Of a DNA stretch of 35,090 nt, positions 1 to 8,152 are shown one piece after another; position 1 is the first letter of the stretch, and the number at the start of each line of letters is the position of its first letter. The position numbers were made by a program, and so were the translations under genes. The stretch is from Planctomycetota bacterium. GTDB taxonomy: Bacteria > Planctomycetota > Planctomycetia > Gemmatales > Gemmataceae. The notes beneath the pieces were generated by a model. That model did not search any database and was not told the DNA's origin. It saw only the letters and a list, made by a program, of their open reading frames with translations. The stretch lies in NCBI GenBank assembly GCA_016873225.1, contig VGXS01000036.1:1-35090 (forward strand). The letters run 5' to 3'.

Positions 1-33
1 GACTGATGTGCGAGGCCAAGCCCCGGCGCGGCC

Positions 34-1488
34 TCATACCTTCAACTGGAGTTCCTTGAGCCTGATCCGCGCCCGACTGGCGCCGACATAATGGCGGGCG
101 GTACGGGGTGATTTCGGCAGGACGAGGATCACGAAATCGGCTTCCAACCCCCGAAAGTCGTTGATCTTCCCCACGAAAATTCCCTTCCCGGCGCGCCATG
201 CCGCCCCATCCGTCACCAGGTAGACCAGCCTCGAACCAATTTGAAAAGCCTGCGGCAGTTCGATCCATGGCAGGGATCGGGGGTCGTGCACCAGCACGGC
301 AATTTGCTTGAGTTCCGCCTGGTGATTGTTCACCCACTCCTCAATGGTTCTCAATCCCTCGCTCATCAGGTCGTTGAAGTTCGGCACCACCCGGCGTTCC
401 GCCTCATAGCCTTCCGGCGTCCCCCGCCTTGATCGGATTTCCCTTCCGATGATCGCCGAGTTGTGGCTAGCCAGCTTCAGGGTGTTCCTGCAGTTGATCT
501 GCAGGTCGAGGCGCCTGAGGTCATGCGGGATTTCCAATGACGGGCCTTCACGCTGGCGGGGATCGTAAAAAACATAAAGCGGACGGGTTCCATCCTGCTT
601 TGGCGTGATCAGCCTTTGCAGCACGCCCCAGGAATGGAAATCCTGTCCCTCGTCGACGATCATGGCGTCATAACGGATCGGCATTCCCCAGGAATCGGCC
701 CGGTCGATCACCTTGACTAGGTATTCGGCCCATTCCGCCGCCGGCAGCGACCTTCTTTCCGGCATCACCATCTTGCTGCCCAACACGCGCCTGAGGGCGT
801 GCGGCGTGTAGCAGTCGACTCCGAGGTGGGCCAACTCCTCGTTGTTCCGCACCGATAGCTCGTCGTGGTGGCACAGCAGCAGCGCCCGCTTGCCCTGCTC
901 CGCGAACTCCCGGGCCAGAGCCCGCGCCAGCACGGTTTTGCCGCTACCGGCAATGCCAAGCACCGCGACACGCTGGCTTTTCCCCATCATCTCGAAAAAC
1001 GCGGCCTGCTGCTCCCCTGTCAGGCGGTTGCGCGCGTCCTTGAACACCATGCGCGAAACCCGTTGGTTGATCGGGTCGTCTGATAGGTCGGCGTCCGCGT
1101 CCATCGGCCCCAAGGTGTTCCGGTAATCGCTGATCGCACTCAGGATGCCGAATTCAACCTGCCTTGGATGGCTCTTGAAATTCTGGATTGTCGCGACGGT
1201 GTCATGGAGTGCCCGGTCAGGATTCGCCTTGATGGTCCGGCCGTTGGAAAGATGATCGAGGCTGACCCCAACGGGGTCGAAGATTTCCCGCAGGTAGGCG
1301 ATCACCGAACCCTCGATTTGATCAATGGGAAGGTTGTCGGGAATGAAAACGAAGGCGCCATGATCCGGTGTGAGGGTGTACACCAGCGGCGGATTCATCA
1401 AGTGCCGTTCCCGGGGATGGAAAATCGTCTGGGCGGGCAACAATCGGGTGAGGGCCGCCAATAGGCGGCCCGCGGCATCATCGGGCAT
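34..1488 (-). CDS. Superfamily I (UvrD/Rep-like) DNA/RNA helicase
   Basis: Predicted ATP-dependent helicase of 484 aa. Walker A reads GIAGSGKT (about residues 178-185), Walker B reads IVDEGQD, an INCRNT motif follows, and the C-terminus carries an LRGLEAD motif V and a VGASRAR motif VI, so the core motor looks complete. The first ~150 residues carry no domain I can name; they occupy the place where related helicases have a NERD nuclease domain, but I do not see its acidic active-site pattern. I chose ATG at 1488 over the upstream TTG at 1500 because GGAG sits 6 nt before it. It follows the amidohydrolase gene on the same strand after 64 nt, and a perfect TATAAT lies in that gap. Family call is strong; substrate and process are unknown. 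Confidence 0.85.
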   Translation of the reverse strand: MPDDAAGRLLAALTRLLPAQTIFHPRERHLMNPPLVYTLTPDHGAFVFIPDNLPIDQIEGSVIAYLREIFDPVGVSLDHLSNGRTIKANPDRALHDTVATIQNFKSHPRQVEFGILSAISDYRNTLGPMDADADLSDDPINQRVSRMVFKDARNRLTGEQQAAFFEMMGKSQRVAVLGIAGSGKTVLARALAREFAEQGKRALLLCHHDELSVRNNEELAHLGVDCYTPHALRRVLGSKMVMPERRSLPAAEWAEYLVKVIDRADSWGMPIRYDAMIVDEGQDFHSWGVLQRLITPKQDGTRPLYVFYDPRQREGPSLEIPHDLRRLDLQINCRNTLKLASHNSAIIGREIRSRRGTPEGYEAERRVVPNFNDLMSEGLRTIEEWVNNHQAELKQIAVLVHDPRSLPWIELPQAFQIGSRLVYLVTDGAAWRAGKGIFVGKINDFRGLEADFVILVLPKSPRTARHYVGASRARIRLKELQLKV

Positions 1489-1511
1489 GGTGCGCTCCAA
1501 GGGTGATGCGA

Positions 1512-1517
1512 ATTATA
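1512..1517 (-). promoter_or_regulatory. Possible -10 element for the helicase gene
   Basis: Reads TATAAT on the minus strand, a perfect -10 hexamer in GC-rich DNA, 24 nt upstream of the helicase ATG. I see no good -35 at the right distance, so this could be chance or an activator-dependent promoter. Confidence 0.4.
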
Positions 1518-1552
1518 CGCCCGAGGGCCGCGCAGGCGGAAATGCCGGTGGG

Positions 1553-2380
1553 TCAATCTTTCACGGGTAATGATTTCGGAAGATGGTTTCCAGCGAATGT
1601 GGCAAGCGACTCAGCCAGGTCGGTCGTGAAATCTTCCCGGCCCGGGTTGCGCCTCAGCTTGGAACCCAGTTCCAGCTGAACGGCGTCGACGGTGCCACCA
1701 CTCTTGCTTCCATAGGTCTGGACAATGAAACCGCCCCCATAGCGCGGATCTTCCTTGTCATCAGAATCATTCGCGGGAATGATCTTGCGTTCACGCTTGG
1801 CCAGTTCTCCCAGTAGTCCGCCTTTTCCCAAAAGCGCCTCTTTCCCAGACCTCTCGAACAGGTGGGTCACGGTCTTGAAACCGTTGGTTCCCCGGAAAAT
1901 GGCATCCTTGTCGGCGCCTTGCCCGTGGATGTCGATGAGAAGGCCCCGCCCATGTTTGGCGGTAACGGTTTCCCGCGCCTTGGCCAGCGCCGCGTGATAA
2001 GCCTCGTAATAAGGCTTGGCCTTGTCCGACTCGAAGGCGTCGCCCGCGGGGCGGTTCACATCGACGCACTTGCGCTGGAATAGCGCCACCACCAGGTGCG
2101 GTTTCTTTCCGGTCAGTTTTTCCAGCCGTTCTGCAAGCATGGGTGCCAGCACCTCGGTGCCGTCGTCGCGAACCGTGGCGAACTTCTTCACCCCGACGCC
2201 CTCGCGGGGTGCAACCCCCGGAACAGGCAAGGTTCCTCCATGCGGCGCCGAGATGATGATGGGTGAGTCGCCCGGACGCACCATCAGCAACGCCGGGTCG
2301 ATCGGCGGAACCTGACCCATTGCGACCCCGCCGGCCATGGTGATCAGCAAGCCGGCGAGCATCAGCAATCCGCGGTGCAT
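1553..2380 (-). CDS. Exported N-formylglutamate amidohydrolase-like hydrolase
   Basis: 275 aa. The fold resembles the N-formylglutamate amidohydrolase family (zinc hydrolases splitting formyl or acyl amides): SAPHGG near residues 44-49, DVNRP, DIHGQG, and a late VQLELG segment where the family has a conserved glutamate. Unlike the cytosolic histidine-degradation enzyme it starts with a hydrophobic leader (about residues 3-22, ending GGVAMGQ), so it should act outside the cytoplasm. Start ATG 2380 has AGGAG 8 nt upstream; an earlier in-frame start would bury the leader behind 19 polar residues. No hut genes are nearby, so a role in histidine catabolism is unlikely. The natural substrate (peptide, peptidoglycan fragment or other amide) is not inferable. 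Confidence 0.75.
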   Translation of the reverse strand: MHRGLLMLAGLLITMAGGVAMGQVPPIDPALLMVRPGDSPIIISAPHGGTLPVPGVAPREGVGVKKFATVRDDGTEVLAPMLAERLEKLTGKKPHLVVALFQRKCVDVNRPAGDAFESDKAKPYYEAYHAALAKARETVTAKHGRGLLIDIHGQGADKDAIFRGTNGFKTVTHLFERSGKEALLGKGGLLGELAKRERKIIPANDSDDKEDPRYGGGFIVQTYGSKSGGTVDAVQLELGSKLRRNPGREDFTTDLAESLATFAGNHLPKSLPVKD

Positions 2381-2399
2381 CTTTCGTTCTCCTGGTCGG

Positions 2400-2768
2400 T
2401 CAATTTCCAATGGATACTTCGAACATTCCCCGGCCACCCCGGCAAGGGATGGGATCCAATTCCTTGGCCCCGCTGATCATCCAGGCCCAGCCTCCCGGTT
2501 CGACCGAGTAGGGACTTTCTGGCAGCATGCCGCCCGGAACAAGATCCATGGACAGGCAGTCATCGAGCATGACCAGTCCCACCACGGCTCCGGCGGGCAG
2601 GGGGCCGCCGAGGTGCCAGCGGATGTCCGCCGGCGGATTTCCCGGCGCCTTCCTCGCATGGATGGCCAAGGGCCCCCGGTGGCTGGTACGCCTGGACATA
2701 CCCAGCCAAGCCAGCCGGCCTGAAACCGCGAGCGATGCCCAGGGTTGCGGTAGGGAAATCGCGCGCAT
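2400..2768 (-). CDS. ASCH-domain (PUA-like) protein
   Basis: 122 aa. The N-terminus matches the ASCH signature: RAISLPQPWASL at residues 2-13, then RRTSHRGPLAIHARK, a pattern found in small RNA-binding or nucleotide-processing proteins with a PUA-like barrel. The domain fills nearly the whole protein. It lies between the DUF1559 gene (66 nt upstream) and the amidohydrolase gene (19 nt downstream), all on the minus strand, so they could be co-transcribed, although no functional link is evident. Molecular target unknown; ASCH proteins are proposed to bind RNA, but this is only family knowledge. ATG 2768 is preceded by AAGG, a weak ribosome-binding site. Confidence 0.75.
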   Translation of the reverse strand: MRAISLPQPWASLAVSGRLAWLGMSRRTSHRGPLAIHARKAPGNPPADIRWHLGGPLPAGAVVGLVMLDDCLSMDLVPGGMLPESPYSVEPGGWAWMISGAKELDPIPCRGGRGMFEVSIGN

Positions 2769-2834
2769 GGCGACCTTGCGGGGTTGTTTTGGCGGTGGTT
2801 GACACGGAGGCGTGGATTCGGCCTGGGCGCCGGA

Positions 2835-3812
2835 TCAGTCGGGGGAGTAAGCCTCACCCGCGTCACGAGTCAAAAGGGCCACGAACTGGCCGATGGTGAT
2901 GCTTTCCTTGACGAAACGGCAGGAACCATCGCCCATAACAACATTCATGCCTCCGGAATGAAATGAATAAGGTTCACTATTGTTGGTGCAGTTGAGGGCC
3001 CGCGTGCGGGTTGGCTGTGTTGCTGTGGTGGTCTGCGATCCAGCAGGCGTGGCGGGATCGCATCCGTCGAACACGAAGGCGTTACGGTGGTCGGCCCAGA
3101 TGGCGGCGGCTGGGTTGGCGCCCGAACCTGTCATTTTGCCCATCTCGTACAGATCGGGATTGCCGGCGCATTCAACCATGGCCACCGTGTTGCTGGTGCC
3201 GTCGAGAATGGCGGCGATCGAAGCCTGGACATTCGGCTGCAGGAAGGTCTGGTATCCGCTGGGAATCGTGCCCATGAGGGTCGCCGTGTTGACGGTGCTG
3301 CGAACCCTGACGCAAGTCACATAGTCGGTCACGGTTCCCGTGACGGTTCCCGCCCCGCCCACGGTTGACTGGAAAGACCGGGTACGAACACCCCCCGGCG
3401 CCGAGGGACAGGTCAGCATTTTCACGGGGGTGTTGACCGCGTTGCGGTTCTGGCCGGATTGACGCCAGTCTTGCGTTTGGTCGAAAAGCTTGTGGAGCGA
3501 TTCCTGCTCGACATAAGGCAGCAGGAGGGCCTGGAGGCTGCGGTTGGGTTGGTTGGCGGGAGGAGCGACCGGGTCCGGTGGATTGTAATCAGCGATGGGG
3601 GTGTAACAGGCCGGCGGAAGCCTCCCATTGGTGGACTCGTAATTGTGAATCGCCAGTCCCAACTGCTTGAGGTTGTTGGAGCACGACATTCGGTTCGCGG
3701 CCTCGCGCACTTTCTGCACCGCCGGCACCAACAGGCCGATCAGGACAGCGATGATGGCGATGACAACAAGCAACTCAATGAGGGTGAAAGCGGATCGACG
3801 GGCGTGTGGCAT
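2835..3812 (-). CDS. DUF1559 prepilin-like protein with H-X9-DG tail
   Basis: 325 aa. The N-terminus is a classic type IV pilin/pseudopilin leader: short basic start, then [20 protein letters not shown] with the conserved Glu after a predicted prepilin peptidase site, followed by [19 protein letters not shown], typical of the planctomycete DUF1559 family. Near the C-terminus a His, nine residues and then Asp-Gly ([12 protein letters not shown]) gives the H-X9-DG hallmark. Likely an exported, inner-membrane-anchored pseudopilin-like protein; planctomycetes carry many paralogues and their job is unknown. Start supported by AGGTGA 6 nt upstream of ATG 3812. It is transcribed divergently from pyrB. 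Confidence 0.93.
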   Translation of the reverse strand: MPHARRSAFTLIELLVVIAIIAVLIGLLVPAVQKVREAANRMSCSNNLKQLGLAIHNYESTNGRLPPACYTPIADYNPPDPVAPPANQPNRSLQALLLPYVEQESLHKLFDQTQDWRQSGQNRNAVNTPVKMLTCPSAPGGVRTRSFQSTVGGAGTVTGTVTDYVTCVRVRSTVNTATLMGTIPSGYQTFLQPNVQASIAAILDGTSNTVAMVECAGNPDLYEMGKMTGSGANPAAAIWADHRNAFVFDGCDPATPAGSQTTTATQPTRTRALNCTNNSEPYSFHSGGMNVVMGDGSCRFVKESITIGQFVALLTRDAGEAYSPD

Positions 3813-4001
3813 GGCATCACCTGATGAGGCCGATGAAAATGATTATCAAAACATTGTGCCTTCACAAATCATGATAGTCGAATGATCGACGGGGTTCACG
3901 CTTGGCGGCACGCGGCACGGCATGCGCGGCGGGCGGGTTGAAGAACCCCCCGGGATTCCTAGGGTGTTGTAAGCCCAATTTCGTCGAGGAGTCCTCTTCC
4001 C
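3813..4001. promoter_or_regulatory. Divergent promoter region between DUF1559 gene and pyrB
   Basis: A 189-bp gap. The DUF1559-proximal 80 bp is AT-rich relative to the surroundings and contains GATAAT on the minus strand (3842-3847), a possible -10, without a convincing -35. On the pyrB side a small hairpin GGGTT-GAAG-AACCC lies at 3935-3948, followed by CCC; it could be a leader element or chance. The pyrB ribosome-binding site GGAG lies about 10 nt before its ATG. Confidence 0.35.
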
Positions 4002-4928
4002 ATGGCGGCATGGACCCGCAAGAACCTGCTTGGGCTGGAGGATCTCTCCAGCGGTGAGATCGTCACCATCCTCGACCGCGCCGAGGCCTACCTCGAAACC
4101 GCCCGAAACCCCTCGGCGCGCAAGACCAGCCTGGCCGGCAGGGTCGTGGTGAACCTCTTTTTCGAGGCTTCCACGCGGACCCGGGTGAGCTTCGGCCTCG
4201 CGGCCCGCCGACTCGGCGCCGATGTCATCGACTTCGCCGCGGGCGGTTCCAGCGTTTCCAAGGGTGAGAGCTTCGTCGACACGGCCCGCAACATCGAGGC
4301 GTTCGGCATCGACCTCGTGGTGGTCCGCCATGCGGTGCCGGGAACTCCCCACCTGCTGTCGCAGCATCTCAGGGCCGGTGTCGTCAATGCCGGAGACGGC
4401 GCCCACGAGCATCCCACGCAGGGCCTGCTCGACCTCTTCACGATCCGCCAAAGGCGCGGCAGGGTCGATGGCCTCACCGTCTGCCTGTTGGGCGATATCG
4501 CCCACAGCCGGGTGGCCCGAAGCAACATTCACGGCTTGGTCAAGCTCGGCGCCAAGGTCATCGTCTGCGGCCCGCCGACGCTGGTGCCGCGGCAGATCGC
4601 TGACCTGGGGGTCGAGGTGGCGCATGACCTCGACGCCGTGCTGCCGCGCTGCGATGTGGTCAATGTGCTGCGCATCCAGTTCGAGAGGCAAAGGGGCGCT
4701 TTCTTCCCGAGCATACGCGAGTATTTTCATCTGTATGGAATGACTCGCGAGCGGCTGTCCCGCGGCCGAAAGGGCGTCCTCATCCTCGCCCCCGGCCCGA
4801 TCAACCGCGGCGTGGAACTCACCCCCGAGGTCGCCGACGGGCCCGAAAGCGCCATCATCGACCAGGTCACCAACGGCCTGGCGGTGCGCATGGCGGTTCT
4901 CGACCTGTGCGCCGGTGTTCCCCGATGA
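4002..4928 (+). CDS. pyrB: Aspartate carbamoyltransferase catalytic subunit
   Basis: 308 aa, normal length for the catalytic chain. It joins carbamoyl phosphate and L-aspartate to give N-carbamoyl-L-aspartate, the committed step of pyrimidine synthesis, in the cytosol. Seen in the sequence: the carbamoyl-phosphate loop STRTR at 57-61, the SVSKGES segment at 84-90, HPTQ at 137-140, a [11 protein letters not shown] segment, and the late APGPINRG motif. No regulatory subunit (pyrI) or dihydroorotase (pyrC) gene follows; instead the stop codon overlaps the start of a FGGY kinase (ATGA at 4925-4928). Family identity is very secure. Whether it works with an inactive dihydroorotase partner, as in some bacteria, cannot be told here. 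Confidence 0.97.
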   Translation: MAAWTRKNLLGLEDLSSGEIVTILDRAEAYLETARNPSARKTSLAGRVVVNLFFEASTRTRVSFGLAARRLGADVIDFAAGGSSVSKGESFVDTARNIEAFGIDLVVVRHAVPGTPHLLSQHLRAGVVNAGDGAHEHPTQGLLDLFTIRQRRGRVDGLTVCLLGDIAHSRVARSNIHGLVKLGAKVIVCGPPTLVPRQIADLGVEVAHDLDAVLPRCDVVNVLRIQFERQRGAFFPSIREYFHLYGMTRERLSRGRKGVLILAPGPINRGVELTPEVADGPESAIIDQVTNGLAVRMAVLDLCAGVPR

Positions 4929-6385
4929 CCTCCCATCCCGTCCCATGGGTGCTGGCCGTTGACATCGGCACATCGTCGTGCCGGGCCCTGGTGTACGACG
5001 CGGTCGGCGACAGGGTGGCGATTCCGGAGTGCCGCCGGCAATTTTCACCCGGAACCGACTCCGCGGGCCGCAACGATTTCAACCCGCTTGAACTGGAAGC
5101 CGCCGCGGCGGGCGTGATTGACGATGCCCTCGCGGCGCTGGATGGCCGGTCGGGGGCCATTGTCGCCGTTGCCATCGACACCTTCGCCTCAAGCCTGCTG
5201 CTTGCCACCGATGGCGGGGAGCCCCGAACTCCTGTTTACACCTACGCCGACACGCGTTGCGCCCCATGGGCCGGCGAGCTTCGCAAGCTTGTCGACGAGG
5301 CCGCCAGCCACGACCGCGTCGGCACGCGCATCCACTCGAGCTACCATCCGGCGCGCCTGCGCTGGATGGAGGCCACGGGGATCGCCTGGCGTGGCCACCA
5401 TGTCTGCTGCGTAGGCGAGTGGCTCGCCTGGAGATGGACGGGCGAGCGGCGCATCAGCCTTTCCGCGGCATCATGGACCGGTTTGCTCGACCGCCGATCG
5501 CTGCGCTGGGACGGGCCGTGGCTTGAAAGGCTCGGGCTGGATGCCGGGCGGTTGGCGCCCCTCGCCGACTTCGGCGATTCCGTCGACCGGCTCAGGCCCG
5601 CCTGGGCTTCCCGTTGGCCGGCGCTGGCCAAGGCGCGCTGGTTCCAGCCCATCGGTGACGGCGCGGCGGCCAATGTGGGCAGCGGCGTCGCCGAGCCCGG
5701 CCGCGTGGCTCTCACCTTGGGCACCACCTCCGCCCTGCGGGCGGTGCCCGACTCCGCTCCCAGCCAGCTTCCCATGGGCGCCTGGAACTACCGGATCGAC
5801 CGCCGGCGGCCGCTGGTGGGCGCCGCGCTGACCGAGGGCGGAAATGTCTTTGATTGGGCCTGCCGGCTGGGCGGGCTGGAACCCGGCGAGGCGCTCGACG
5901 CCGCCATGGGGTCTCGGCCCGCGGGGTCCCACGGGCTCACCTTCATCCCCCACCTGGCCGGCGAGCGGGCCCCCAACTGGAACGACCAGGCGCGCGGCAC
6001 CATCGCCGGCCTCACCTTGGCCACCGACGCCACCGACATTGCCCGCGCCGCGGTGGAGGGGGTGTCGGCCAGGCTCGGACTCACGCTGCGCATGCTGGGT
6101 GACATCGCCGGCGGCGAGATCATGGCCAGCGGAGGGCTGTTGAAATCCGGCTTCTGGCGCCGCATGGTCACGGCGGGCATCGGTAGGCCCATCCGCGTCT
6201 GCCGTGAAACCGAGGCGACAAGCCGGGGTGCCGCGCTACTGGCCTTGGAGGCCCTTGGTGCCATCACGATGGACGGGGTTGAAACGCCGGGTGAAGGCAC
6301 GGCAACCCCGGCCGCGACTGATGTCGAGGCACTTGCCCGACAGGCCAGGGGTCAGGAACGGCTCAGGTCGCTGGGCGTCAGTTGA
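4925..6385 (+). CDS. FGGY-family carbohydrate kinase (gluconokinase-like)
   Basis: 486 aa, usual length for the FGGY kinases that phosphorylate sugars or polyols with ATP. The N-terminal ATPase lobe begins with [10 protein letters not shown] (9-18); the middle contains [11 protein letters not shown], then [12 protein letters not shown] followed by ARGTIAGLT, a pattern closest to gluconate/xylulose kinases, and a late [14 protein letters not shown] phosphate-binding segment. I chose ATG 4925 because it overlaps the pyrB stop as ATGA, implying translational coupling; a GTG at 4907 is the alternative. Substrate cannot be fixed from sequence; gluconate is a guess based on the APNWN region. Its last 8 bases overlap the convergent HTH gene. 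Coupling to pyrB is odd because no pathway obviously links them. Confidence 0.85.
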   Translation: MTSHPVPWVLAVDIGTSSCRALVYDAVGDRVAIPECRRQFSPGTDSAGRNDFNPLELEAAAAGVIDDALAALDGRSGAIVAVAIDTFASSLLLATDGGEPRTPVYTYADTRCAPWAGELRKLVDEAASHDRVGTRIHSSYHPARLRWMEATGIAWRGHHVCCVGEWLAWRWTGERRISLSAASWTGLLDRRSLRWDGPWLERLGLDAGRLAPLADFGDSVDRLRPAWASRWPALAKARWFQPIGDGAAANVGSGVAEPGRVALTLGTTSALRAVPDSAPSQLPMGAWNYRIDRRRPLVGAALTEGGNVFDWACRLGGLEPGEALDAAMGSRPAGSHGLTFIPHLAGERAPNWNDQARGTIAGLTLATDATDIARAAVEGVSARLGLTLRMLGDIAGGEIMASGGLLKSGFWRRMVTAGIGRPIRVCRETEATSRGAALLALEALGAITMDGVETPGEGTATPAATDVEALARQARGQERLRSLGVS

Positions 6386-7631
6386 GCAGCTTGGCGGCAT
6401 CCTTGTCAAGGATGTCCATCATCGGCTTGAGGATCACGGTGGAGACCTTGTTTCCATGGAAGAAACCGATGCTGCTAAGCAGGATCTCGAAAGTGAGGAA
6501 AACAAGCGCGGTCATCACGAGCACGGCCGGGGTCAGGAACAGCACGGGAACCACTCCCCATGGCTGGGGTGCGGCGATCATCGCGCCCGCCGGCGCCGAG
6601 TCTTCTTCCCCCGACAATTCGTCATCGGTGATTTCAAGGTCCTCGTCCTCGCTACCCATCATCAGTTGGGTGGCCTTGCCGGAACGCGACGGGGTCGCCA
6701 GCGTGCCGGCGTTGATGTCGCCCTCCTCCTCGACAGGCACCACCTCCGAACCCGAACCATCCTCCAGGGTGATGTCATCAACCGAACCTGAGACATCAGC
6801 CACGGAGTCGTCAAGGGCCATGATTTCCGAGCCGGAGGCGTCTTCGAGGGACAGGCTGCTGTCCTGGGAGGAAGAATCCTCGACGCCGATGTCGAAGGCG
6901 CTGTCGCTGGCTTCATCGACCTGGGAACTTCCGTCGAGTTCGAAAACGCTGGAGCTATCACCGGCTTCGATGGCAAACGATGCCGATCCATCCCCTCCGG
7001 AAAGTTCATCCGACGGGGCCAGGTTGAATGAGGCTTCGGATTCCGCTTCGGGTTCGACATTGATCTCCGAGGACGAACCGACCTCGAACTCGCTTGAGGA
7101 ATCGTCGGATAGCTGAAAAACCCCCGAACTGCCATCCGGAGCAGCCTCCGATGGCGGATTGGCCGGAGCGGGTTCCTCGTCGGCGAGCTTGAAAACCGGT
7201 TCGTTGGCCAATTCAAAAGGCGAGTCGGTACCGGCGGGCGGAGCCATCTTCGCCATTTGTGAAGGGCTTAGCATCTCGGTGGTCGCGTTGGGTTCCTCGA
7301 CCTTGATGCCAACGCTGTCCGTGTCGTTGGGCAGGAGGGAAAATGAGGAGCCGGCATCGGTGTCCGGCGGTGCCAAGGGGCTTTCAGGTTCGATCGCGGA
7401 ACTGTCCGAAAGAAGGAAATCGTCCTCCACCGGTTGGGGCGAAGAATTGCCTGCATCGGCCGCCTGAGCCTTGGGCATTGACGCCTTGTAGGCCTCAATG
7501 TCCTCCGACTTGAAGGTGAGGGTTTTGCCGTCGCGGAACGAACGGATGGTACCCCCGCGCGCCAAGTCCTTGATGGCATCCTTGGTCAGGCCGAGGGCGG
7601 CGGCGGCCTCATCAAGAGACAGGATGGCCAT
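6378..7631 (-). CDS. Membrane-anchored excisionase-type HTH protein with acidic repeat linker
   Basis: 417 aa in three parts. Residues 1-52 form a MerR/excisionase-like helix-turn-helix: LSLDEAAAALGLTKDAIKDL, then GTIRSFRDGKTLTF. Residues ~60-345 are a disordered, highly acidic linker with recurring Ser-Ser-Ser/acidic blocks alternating with short hydrophobic triplets (FEV, INV, FNL, FAI, FEL, FDI). A hydrophobic segment at ~358-391 is one long or two short transmembrane helices, followed by a ~25-residue tail ending KDAAKLLN. The protein thus appears to tether a small DNA- or protein-binding head to the membrane. Start ATG 7631 has GGGGA upstream. It converges on the FGGY kinase with an 8-bp overlap and diverges from the receiver-like gene. 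Function unknown. Confidence 0.8.
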   Translation of the reverse strand: MAILSLDEAAAALGLTKDAIKDLARGGTIRSFRDGKTLTFKSEDIEAYKASMPKAQAADAGNSSPQPVEDDFLLSDSSAIEPESPLAPPDTDAGSSFSLLPNDTDSVGIKVEEPNATTEMLSPSQMAKMAPPAGTDSPFELANEPVFKLADEEPAPANPPSEAAPDGSSGVFQLSDDSSSEFEVGSSSEINVEPEAESEASFNLAPSDELSGGDGSASFAIEAGDSSSVFELDGSSQVDEASDSAFDIGVEDSSSQDSSLSLEDASGSEIMALDDSVADVSGSVDDITLEDGSGSEVVPVEEEGDINAGTLATPSRSGKATQLMMGSEDEDLEITDDELSGEEDSAPAGAMIAAPQPWGVVPVLFLTPAVLVMTALVFLTFEILLSSIGFFHGNKVSTVILKPMMDILDKDAAKLLN

Positions 7632-7692
7632 GGATGATTTCCCCGTGATGCGTATCGATGGCTGATGCCCCCCGATCAGGGGCTGACGAGCA

Positions 7693-7720
7693 ATTCTACC
7701 CCCGGAGTCAAGAGGGGCAA
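7693..7720 (-). promoter_or_regulatory. Putative promoter of the HTH/membrane gene
   Basis: On the minus strand TTGCCC (7715-7720), 16 nt, then TAGAAT (7693-7698), a fair sigma-70-type match 62 nt before the ATG. It lies in the 152-bp gap shared with the divergent receiver-like gene. Confidence 0.35.
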
Positions 7721-7783
7721 GAAATGACCAGCCCTCATTCCTAACCTGATGGGGGAAACTGTTGCGATTATGAGGGCGACGGA

Positions 7784-8152
7784 ATGGCTGGAAAGAAGGT
7801 TTTGAGTGTCGGCCAATGCGATTTTGACCATGGATCCATCGAGTCGCGGCTTCGCGGCCTGTTTGGCGCCTCCGTGGTTCCCGTCGACGGGGCCGATGAG
7901 GCGAAGGCTCTTTTGGGCCGCGAGAAGTTCGACCTGGTTCTCGTGAACAGGGTTTTTGACGCCGATGGCGGTTCCGGACTTTCCCTCATCGAGGCCCTCA
8001 AGGGGCCGTCCCAGCCTCCGTTGATGCTGGTGAGCAACTTTCCCGAAGCCCAAGCCCAGGCCGTGGCGGCGGGAGCGGTTTCAGGATTTGGCAAGTCGGC
8101 CCTTGGCGACCTGAAAGCGATGCAAAGCCTGCTGGCGCCTTATCTGGGCTAG
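7784..8152 (+). CDS. Degenerate receiver-domain (pseudo-receiver) protein
   Basis: 122 aa, the size of one response-regulator receiver domain with nothing attached. The order of elements fits: VLSVGQCDFD (residues 6-15, acidic pair), FDLVLVN ending at residue 55, LMLVS with Ser84 at the Ser/Thr switch position, and GFGKS with Lys104. The position of the phospho-acceptor Asp at the end of beta-3 is Asn55, so normal phosphorylation seems impossible and the domain probably signals through binding. GAGGG lies 7 nt before ATG. Its stop overlaps the convergent HPF1-like gene by 4 bp. Family call is moderate since it rests on fold pattern, not strong identity. Confidence 0.65.
   Translation: MAGKKVLSVGQCDFDHGSIESRLRGLFGASVVPVDGADEAKALLGREKFDLVLVNRVFDADGGSGLSLIEALKGPSQPPLMLVSNFPEAQAQAVAAGAVSGFGKSALGDLKAMQSLLAPYLG

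Noticed and set aside
3846..5048. Minus-strand 400-codon frame across pyrB
   Set aside because: Runs through the divergent promoter and the pyrB/kinase junction; pyrB on the plus strand is unmistakable.
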